A stretch of DNA of 42,207 nucleotides from JBCAWW01 sp039024315. GTDB taxonomy: Bacteria; Bacteroidota; Bacteroidia; J057. This document shows positions 27,098 to 33,047 of this stretch, one piece after another; the first letter of the stretch is position 1, and the number at the start of each line of letters is the position of its first letter. The notes beneath the pieces are model-generated. The model saw only the letters and a program-made list of their open reading frames with translations, was not told the origin of the DNA and made no database searches. The position numbers and the translations under genes are program-made. Where the stretch lies: contig JBCCQN010000048.1 of NCBI GenBank assembly GCA_039024315.1, forward strand, positions 1 through 42,207, in the 5' to 3' direction.

Positions 27098-28324
27098 ATG
27101 AAACAGAAGCACAAGATCCTCATCATCGGAGCTGGGGCTGCGGGCCTAGCCGCTGGTCATGCATTAGCCCAGCGAGGCATTGATTTTCAAATATTAGAAG
27201 CCTCGGATCGCATCGGGGGTAGATTGGGGAAAATAGAGGACTTTGCTGACTTCCCGCTCGACATGGGAGCCCAATGGTTACACGGCAAGAAATCCCTCAT
27301 GGGAAAACTGATCAAGGATACCAAAACCAAAATCACCAAAGACAAAAGTAAGGCGCGCTATTGGTTCCGTAATCAATTGGTTAAGGAACCGCCCATCGAT
27401 GTCTGGGAAATGTTTGAAGAGGAAGGGCTACCAGATATCTCGTATCAAGAATATGCAGCTCAAAGAGGTTTAGGAGAGGATTATCAATATATCCTCGAAG
27501 GCGTAGCCGGGGATTTTGGGGCCTCGCCTTCAAATCTCTCTGCTTATTGGAAGATAAAAGAAGAAGAAAACTGGAGCTCTGGTGGCAAGGATTACAAATT
27601 CGAACGGACCTACTTTGACTTACTCAATGAGCATTTTGCCTTGCCCATTATGGATCGTATTCAATTAAATACACCTGTGGTGGAGATCAATTATGAGGGC
27701 AAGAAAATCAAAGTCCAGACTGCCAATCAAACAGAGTTCGTGGCGGAAAAACTAATCATCGCTGTACCGATTTCGATATTGAAAGCTGGAGATATTCAGT
27801 TCACGCCGGCCTTGCCAAACGCCAAAACCGAAGCCTTCGCCAAAATAGGGATGGAAGCGGGGATGAAGGTGTTTTTTAAGTTTGCGAAAGCCTTCTACCA
27901 TCAAGCAATTATGGGCGGGAAGTTTTGTGCTGCCTATGTGGATGAAAAAATGGGCAAAGCGGGCAAGGATCATGTCCTTTTGGCTTTCATCATGGGGCAG
28001 CAGGCCAAGTATCTCCATGAACTCCCTAGCGAGCGGGCGATTATTCGGACTTTGCTCGCTGAGCTAGACGAGATGTACGATTATCAAGCTAGCGCCCACT
28101 TTATCAAAGCCAAGGTTATCAATTGGATGGCGGAGCCCTATATTCGCGGTGCTTATTCTTATAGTACGGTAGGCATGGGAAATGCACGCAGTATCGCCGC
28201 CCAGCCGCTGGCGGGAAAAATCTTCTTCGCTGGCGAAGCCATGAATTTGAATGGTCACCATCAGACAGTGCATGGAGCGGTAGAGACGGGCCAGCAAGCG
28301 GTAGAGGAGATATTGGGGAAGTAG
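27098..28324 (+). CDS. FAD-dependent amine oxidase
   Basis: 408 residues from the ATG at 27098; a longer frame from 27023 adds residues before the Rossmann fold and is rejected. The N-terminal FAD motif is KILIIGAGAAGLAAGHALAQRG (GAGAAG 11-16) with E34 for ribose binding and GGRLG. The C-terminal FAD segment FFAGEAMNLNGHHQTVHGAVETG (about 375-398) is typical of flavin amine oxidases (polyamine/monoamine oxidase fold). It oxidises an amine to an imine with reduction of FAD; the substrate is not readable. No signal peptide. It is 64 nt after the hydrolase on the same strand, with a mini-hairpin repeat directly before the start codon (27076-27093). Confidence 0.88.
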   Translation: MKQKHKILIIGAGAAGLAAGHALAQRGIDFQILEASDRIGGRLGKIEDFADFPLDMGAQWLHGKKSLMGKLIKDTKTKITKDKSKARYWFRNQLVKEPPIDVWEMFEEEGLPDISYQEYAAQRGLGEDYQYILEGVAGDFGASPSNLSAYWKIKEEENWSSGGKDYKFERTYFDLLNEHFALPIMDRIQLNTPVVEINYEGKKIKVQTANQTEFVAEKLIIAVPISILKAGDIQFTPALPNAKTEAFAKIGMEAGMKVFFKFAKAFYHQAIMGGKFCAAYVDEKMGKAGKDHVLLAFIMGQQAKYLHELPSERAIIRTLLAELDEMYDYQASAHFIKAKVINWMAEPYIRGAYSYSTVGMGNARSIAAQPLAGKIFFAGEAMNLNGHHQTVHGAVETGQQAVEEILGK

Positions 28325-28336
28325 AGGGATAGAGAC

Positions 28337-28354
28337 AAGCGTTCCGCGCAGCGG
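28337..28354 (+). repeat. GCGTT-hairpin mini-repeat, intergenic
   Basis: AAGCGTTCCGCGCAGCGG: stem CCGC/GCGG, loop GCA, between the convergent amine oxidase and EAD-unit ends. Confidence 0.65.
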
Positions 28355-28394
28355 TGTTGAAACCAGAGACTTGTAAGCAAATCCGCTAAGGTTT

Positions 28395-28787
28395 CTAAAT
28401 CATTTTTAGCTCCTTGCGCAATTTGTTGAGATAGCGGCTCAGCTTGAGAGAATCGACACTAATAGCTGTAATTTCCTCATCTAAGATCATATTTATGCTT
28501 GATACGAGCATAGAAATTTCCTCTAATTGGTTCATGAAATGCAGAGGCCAGGCCTCTGCTTCACCCTGATTAGTCAATACAAGCAGTCGTTGCTCGAATG
28601 CTTTTAGATATGCTCCATCTTTGACTAACATAGAGCGTGTAGTATTGGCTATTTTACTATAGGCTACTCTAAGTTCAGTTTGTGCTTTATAATGGTTACT
28701 AGATGATCCAGAAGGATCATTACTTACCGAAGGATCATCTCCTCCGTCGTAATATGGTTGATCATACAAATGGTCTGGTAGGCCCAT
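28395..28787 (-). CDS. Helical hypothetical protein, partner of EAD protein
   Basis: 130 residues, not recognised. Residues 1-33 are polar and Asp/Ser/Gly/Tyr rich (disordered). Residues 34-130 are predicted by eye to be all helical, with leucine/isoleucine heptad-like spacing (SMLVSSINMILDEEI, SLKLSRYLNKLRKEL). No signal peptide or membrane segment. It follows the EAD11-like gene by 38 nt and is probably cotranslated; paired hairpins at the junction could control its start. The C-terminal helical layout resembles that of the upstream protein's second half, so the two may be distant relatives or bind each other. Confidence 0.65.
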   Translation of the reverse strand: MGLPDHLYDQPYYDGGDDPSVSNDPSGSSSNHYKAQTELRVAYSKIANTTRSMLVKDGAYLKAFEQRLLVLTNQGEAEAWPLHFMNQLEEISMLVSSINMILDEEITAISVDSLKLSRYLNKLRKELKMI

Positions 28788-28834
28788 TTATTAATATATT
28801 GGGCCTGTCCTTCGGAATCAATCTTTTAAGGCCC
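28780..28834 (-). promoter_or_regulatory. Mutually exclusive hairpins at a gene junction
   Basis: In the minus-strand mRNA, GGGCCT occurs twice, at the last codons of the upstream gene (28834-28829) and at the start codon of the downstream gene (28785-28780, reading ATGGGCCT). AGGCCC lies between them (28806-28801) and can pair with only one copy at a time. Pairing with the second would hide the start codon. This is a sequence observation; a switch is inferred. Confidence 0.45.
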
Positions 28835-29599
28835 TTCGTTTTTTGATGGTAGTAGATTGCTTAATATGTCTATTTTTTGACAAAATTCTAAACATCGCCT
28901 TTTCAACATATCGACTGAGGCAAATTCTTTCTGATTTATTTTACGTGCACTTTCAATCCAACTTAGGGTAAGACTATCCAGTAAATCTTTTATGCCAACT
29001 AAATCCCTAATATCTATCCGATCGTCTTCAAATTTCTTAAGATCATTTATCCAATCTTGGAAGACCCATCCTAAAGCCTCAAACTGACTTCTGGCTTCCT
29101 TAACGTTTTCAGAACGAGCAAGTTGAGTTACTGTTAATAATTTTGATTGTTTCTCAACGAAAGGAACTAATTCTTTTATCTTACTTAGGTATTGATAAGA
29201 CTTTTTTCGGATTTCAAAAGCATTCATAGGGGTAATTTCGCTAGGTTGAGAACTTTGACTTTTGGTAATATCCTGCTTCCCTGGCGACACCAAATTACTA
29301 TTTTTATTAGTAACTTTACTAATTTTAATTGCATATTTTCCAACCTCTTCAACCAAGGCAAGCAAATTTGCCGAAAGTTCATTCTTCCTAGCATGAAGCA
29401 CATCTTGAGTCATTTGACCAGAACGGGAGTCTTTTTGTAAACTGGAAAAACGCGCCTTAAATAGGATAAATTCCTCATAATACTCTTTCTGTAGAATTTG
29501 AGAACGGGTAATAAATGCTTCCAGATCACCTATTGCCTGCTCCAAATCAGCTTTACTAATTTGTATTTTAATTTTTTCAATAATGGGATCTTTTGCCAT
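28826..29599 (-). CDS. Effector-associated domain (EAD11-like) protein with helical C-terminus
   Basis: 257 residues. Residues about 5-85 match the pattern I know for effector-associated domain 11: a short helix pair (IKIQISKADLEQAIGDLEAF), then YYEEFILFKARFSSLQKDSR, SGQMTQDVLHARKNELSANLLALVEEV. EADs are small adaptor-like domains described in NTP-dependent bacterial conflict systems, where they join effectors (caspase, CHAT, trypsin-like) to sensor modules. No effector is fused here; residues about 120-257 are helical and coiled-coil-like with no recognised motif. Parts of the gene are clearly AT-richer than its neighbours (one 60-base stretch is about 25 percent GC), hinting at transfer. 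It is first in a two-gene unit. EAD assignment is from memory of the pattern, not a search. Confidence 0.7.
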   Translation of the reverse strand: MAKDPIIEKIKIQISKADLEQAIGDLEAFITRSQILQKEYYEEFILFKARFSSLQKDSRSGQMTQDVLHARKNELSANLLALVEEVGKYAIKISKVTNKNSNLVSPGKQDITKSQSSQPSEITPMNAFEIRKKSYQYLSKIKELVPFVEKQSKLLTVTQLARSENVKEARSQFEALGWVFQDWINDLKKFEDDRIDIRDLVGIKDLLDSLTLSWIESARKINQKEFASVDMLKRRCLEFCQKIDILSNLLPSKNEGP

Positions 29600-29751
29600 G
29601 AAGGGTGCAATTAATCATTCAAGAGGATCAATAGTAGGTATCAAACTACTCCTGTTTCGACTTAACTAAAATTTCAAGATAAAAAATATTTTCAATCCTT
29701 GAGTTCTACACTAAAAATCCATTCCAATACTTGCTTATCATCTGAGTAAAT

Positions 29752-29769
29752 GAGCGTTCCGCGCAGCGG
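29752..29769 (+). repeat. GCGTT-hairpin mini-repeat, intergenic
   Basis: GAGCGTTCCGCGCAGCGG: 17 of 18 bases match 28337-28354. It sits between the mqnC terminator and the EAD gene start. Confidence 0.65.
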
Positions 29770-29775
29770 CAATAA

Positions 29776-29808
29776 CAAAAAAGCCAGCCCAAAAACTCGG
29801 ACTGGCTT
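29776..29808 (-). terminator. Intrinsic terminator downstream of mqnC
   Basis: On the minus strand AGCCAG pairs with CTGGCT, with further pairing inside, followed by TTTTTTG. It begins about 25 nt after the mqnC stop. This is a standard rho-independent terminator. Confidence 0.8.
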
Positions 29809-29833
29809 AATTGATTTATGATTCTAGCAGTTG

Positions 29834-30973
29834 TTAGACTGCTAAGATTTTGCCGGCTAGGGCTTCCGGTATTTCACGAAATTCATACACTTGGTTACGC
29901 AAACGAGGCGTGAAGCCTGCCTCAGCGATTACTTTTTGAATTTCCTCAGCACTCAGGCGATATGGAGCACCAGCGGCAGAAACCACATTTTCCTCGATCA
30001 TGATCGAACCAAGGTCATTGGCGCCGCCGTGCAGGCATACTTTTGCGACCTCTGGACCTACGGTCAACCAGCTAGCCTGAATATTTTCGATATTGGGGAG
30101 CATGATGCGACTGAGTGCGATCATGCGCATATATTCATCAGCACTCACAGTATTGCGGATACCCCGCACCTTGTTGAGCAGGGTACCATCGTCTTGGTAA
30201 GGCCAAGGGATAAAGGCCTTGAAGCCAGGTGAACCCTCTGGCCGTTCGGCTTGGACAGCACGGATACGGGCGAGATGATCAAAGCGTTCTTCGATGGTCT
30301 CGATGTGGCCAAACATCATCGTTGCACTCGTGGCGAGATTGAGGCGATGGGCTACACGCATCACTTCCAACCAAGTCTCTCCATCACATTTTCCGGTAGA
30401 AATAATTTTACGGACGCGCGTCGCCAGGATTTCAGCTCCCGCTCCCGGCATACTGTCCATACCAGCTGCCATCAATCTGCGCAGAGTTTGCTCAAAAGTC
30501 AGGTCCGAAACCTCTGAGATATGGACGATCTCTGGTGGCCCTAAGGCGTGCAAACGAAGGTGGGGAAACCAACTCTTGAGTTTACTAAAAGTTTCTTCGT
30601 AAAACTCAATGCCTAATTCGGGATGATGCCCACCTTGGAGTAGAAATTGATCCCCTCCCAAAGCGAAGGTCTCTTCGGCCTTGACTTTGTAGGTTTCATC
30701 ATCGGTGATATAGGCTTGATCAGCAAACTTTTTGTGCGGTGGCACAAAGAAGTTGCAAAATTTACAGTTGGCAACGCAGACATTGGTAGTATTGACATTG
30801 CGGTCAATCTGCCAAGTGACGATGCCTTCGGTATCTTTTTTATGGATTTTACGCATCTCGTTGGCGGTGTACATGAGTTCGGCAGTGCCGGCTTCATGAA
30901 AGAGATGCACGCCCTCTTCGAGGCTAAGAAACTCAAAGTTGAGGGCTTTTTGCAGAAGGTCCTGAGTATTCAT
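29834..30973 (-). CDS. mqnC: Cyclic dehypoxanthinyl futalosine synthase (radical SAM)
   Basis: 379 residues, the family length. The radical SAM cluster ligands are C66, C70 and C73 in CVANCKFC. MqnC-type signatures include TWQIDRNVNTTNVC, QFLLQGGHHPELG, LHALGPPEIVHIS, DSMPGAGAEIL, SATMMFGHIET, AFIPWPYQ and the C-terminal ENVVSAAGAPYRLSAEEI. It cyclises dehypoxanthine futalosine to the spiro intermediate of the futalosine route to menaquinone. MqnE and CofH were considered; the C-terminal part and GGHHP favour MqnC. It stands alone, with a terminator and a promoter-like TAAATTTG 24-31 nt upstream. Confidence 0.92.
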   Translation of the reverse strand: MNTQDLLQKALNFEFLSLEEGVHLFHEAGTAELMYTANEMRKIHKKDTEGIVTWQIDRNVNTTNVCVANCKFCNFFVPPHKKFADQAYITDDETYKVKAEETFALGGDQFLLQGGHHPELGIEFYEETFSKLKSWFPHLRLHALGPPEIVHISEVSDLTFEQTLRRLMAAGMDSMPGAGAEILATRVRKIISTGKCDGETWLEVMRVAHRLNLATSATMMFGHIETIEERFDHLARIRAVQAERPEGSPGFKAFIPWPYQDDGTLLNKVRGIRNTVSADEYMRMIALSRIMLPNIENIQASWLTVGPEVAKVCLHGGANDLGSIMIEENVVSAAGAPYRLSAEEIQKVIAEAGFTPRLRNQVYEFREIPEALAGKILAV

Positions 30974-30996
30974 ATAGAAATTTCTGTATTCGTGGG

Positions 30997-31004
30997 CAAA
31001 TTTA
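30997..31004 (-). promoter_or_regulatory. Bacteroidota -7 promoter element for mqnC
   Basis: TAAATTTG fits the Bacteroidota TAnnTTTG -7 consensus and lies 24 nt before the mqnC ATG. I did not find a well-spaced -33 TTG, so confidence is limited. Confidence 0.4.
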
Positions 31005-31219
31005 CGAAAATCTTGCCCCTTCTGTATAGCCTAACCCAAGTTTATTCTAAAAGTTTCAGAAAAAAGTGAAAGAAATATTACCTCCAAAATTATCGATCAG
31101 AGGACACTTTGAGGAATCGGAAAAAACCCTATATTGAAATATCCTGCTTGAGCTCCCGTTATTTTTCAACAAAACAGCTGTATTTTTCTTAGCACGAACG
31201 TCAACCTAAAAAAACGCTA

Positions 31220-33037
31220 ATGAATTGCCATTCTGTTACCCTGTATTTCCGGGCATTGTCCGGCCACCTCTCTTTGTTGTTCCTGCTCATCTTGAGCGTG
31301 CCTCTGCAAGGGGCAAATATATCCGCTTCAGTGATTAATTCTTGTAGTACTAGCGAGAGCATTTTGGTAGAGTTTACATTAAGTGAATTTCCCGAGCTCG
31401 CAAGTATTGAGTCAGATCTTTATGGAGAGGGCGTAGTACCACGATATGCAATATTTTGGTCCTTTGGTGATGGGAACCATGCTGAGCTCTTGGTTTCTCC
31501 CTTCGAAAATGTTTCTAGCCCCGAAGCTGTTGTAAAGTACAAATACAATTACCAAGTCCCTTCTTCTGGAGATCTCGAATTTGATGTTAGAATTGAGATT
31601 TCAGGAGTTTACCTTCCTGTTGATCCCGGTGGAGGAGCTCCGGTCGAGAGCGTCAAGCCTGGATCAGTTATAGTTGAAGAGTCTATTGATCTTTCAACCT
31701 TAGCAGGGATTGAAGGCTCCTGTGAGCCTTCAGACGAAAATCCTAGCGATTTGCCTCCTTTACCAGGCAGGACCTTATATCCAGAAACAACATTGTTAAG
31801 TAGTGGAGAGGGGCAATGGGTTAAAAGAATTCGAGACGCGGTTCCCGGAGATATATTCACTCTCGCTATTCATTATGGATTTGATATTTGCCAAACTACT
31901 GGTAATACTGGTTTAGAAATAGAATTTCAGAAAGAGTTCTTTTCTTATGCTTGGTCAAATGAAACCTTTAACTCGATATCTGCGGGCGCTCTCTTGTACA
32001 ACTTTGAGTTTCCTGCCACTATCGATAGCCGAAATCAAATGTTGTATGTGACCTTCAAGGTCAAAGAAGGAGCAAGTGTTGGCACCGATTATATATTTAA
32101 CATTCGGCGAATTTATACTCCCAATGATGCTTGTGACAGTACGGTTACACAAAATGATAGGGAAGCTATTATCGCAGATGCCTTTGAAAATGGTCATGAT
32201 CCAAACGGTAAAATTCCAATTGCCGGCAATCTCCCAGCAAGTGGGCCCGTGGACCTAACGTATTTGATAAACTTTTACAACAAAGGTTTTACACCAGTTG
32301 AGGAAGTAAGGATCATTGATGATCTAGTGGAAAAGTTAGACCCTACTACCGTTCGTAACGTATTCTTTTGGACTGGCGCGCAGCCGACAAAAACTGATAT
32401 TTCAGATCAAACCATCACAACTAATAGAGAATTAAAGTGGAACCTAAAAACCACCGATTATTTACCAGAAGACGGACTCCCTCCCACAGCGGGTGAATTA
32501 CCCACCAAGGAGGAATGGGCTCATTTATCTTTTGAGGTAAGCTCAGTAGACGGATTACCGCAAGAGTTCTGTATTCCTAACCAAGGAGAAATTATCTTTT
32601 TTTCTCCTGGCGGCACCTCAACATTTACCGACGTAGTGACTGTATGCAAACAATGTTGTTCTCTATCTGTCTTGCCAGGGGAAGTATTTAGCTTCGAGAA
32701 TGGTAATGGCTTGGAAACGCGGATTATCGAGGCCCCTAACTCAATTGTAAGCGACAACAATAGCTTCTACATAGCCGATTCAAGTTTTGAAAGGATCTTG
32801 ATTACGTATCAAAACTGCCAAAGAAGAGAAAGTACAAACTCGCTTCGATGTGATCCGCCCAAAACTGTAATCATCTGCAATAAAAATTTGAACAATAAAT
32901 GTGAACTCACCTCCATCTACCCCCTACCCCCAGAGGATGACCCACAACCGTTTTGGCCGCTAATCATCCTTTTGCTGGTGTATGCAGCCATAATTAGCAT
33001 CTTTTATTTGCTAGCTTCTTCTACTCCTACTCCATAA
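31220..33037 (+). CDS. Exported PKD-like surface protein with C-terminal membrane anchor
   Basis: 605 residues, no confident family for the full length. Signal peptide about 1-32 (HLSLLFLLILSVPLQGA). A PKD-like domain about 35-130 carries IFWSFGDGNH. Residues about 180-480 include a DUF11-like, conserved-repeat pattern (DLTYLINFYNKGFTPVEEVRIIDDLVEKLD). A cysteine-rich part follows (CKQCC, several single Cys). One membrane helix at about 578-600 (WPLIILLLVYAAIISIFYLLA) anchors the C-terminus. There is no T9SS sorting domain, so it likely stays in the inner membrane facing the periplasm. Ten nt separate it from the CHAT gene, so the two proteins probably work together. GC is visibly lower than in housekeeping neighbours. 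Confidence 0.82.
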   Translation: MNCHSVTLYFRALSGHLSLLFLLILSVPLQGANISASVINSCSTSESILVEFTLSEFPELASIESDLYGEGVVPRYAIFWSFGDGNHAELLVSPFENVSSPEAVVKYKYNYQVPSSGDLEFDVRIEISGVYLPVDPGGGAPVESVKPGSVIVEESIDLSTLAGIEGSCEPSDENPSDLPPLPGRTLYPETTLLSSGEGQWVKRIRDAVPGDIFTLAIHYGFDICQTTGNTGLEIEFQKEFFSYAWSNETFNSISAGALLYNFEFPATIDSRNQMLYVTFKVKEGASVGTDYIFNIRRIYTPNDACDSTVTQNDREAIIADAFENGHDPNGKIPIAGNLPASGPVDLTYLINFYNKGFTPVEEVRIIDDLVEKLDPTTVRNVFFWTGAQPTKTDISDQTITTNRELKWNLKTTDYLPEDGLPPTAGELPTKEEWAHLSFEVSSVDGLPQEFCIPNQGEIIFFSPGGTSTFTDVVTVCKQCCSLSVLPGEVFSFENGNGLETRIIEAPNSIVSDNNSFYIADSSFERILITYQNCQRRESTNSLRCDPPKTVIICNKNLNNKCELTSIYPLPPEDDPQPFWPLIILLLVYAAIISIFYLLASSTPTP

Positions 33038-33047
33038 GCAAGTACTC

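Noticed and set aside
29834..30973. MqnE (aminofutalosine synthase) or CofH identity
   Set aside because: The GGHHPELG, GPPEIVHIS and ENVVSAAGAPY segments fit MqnC better.
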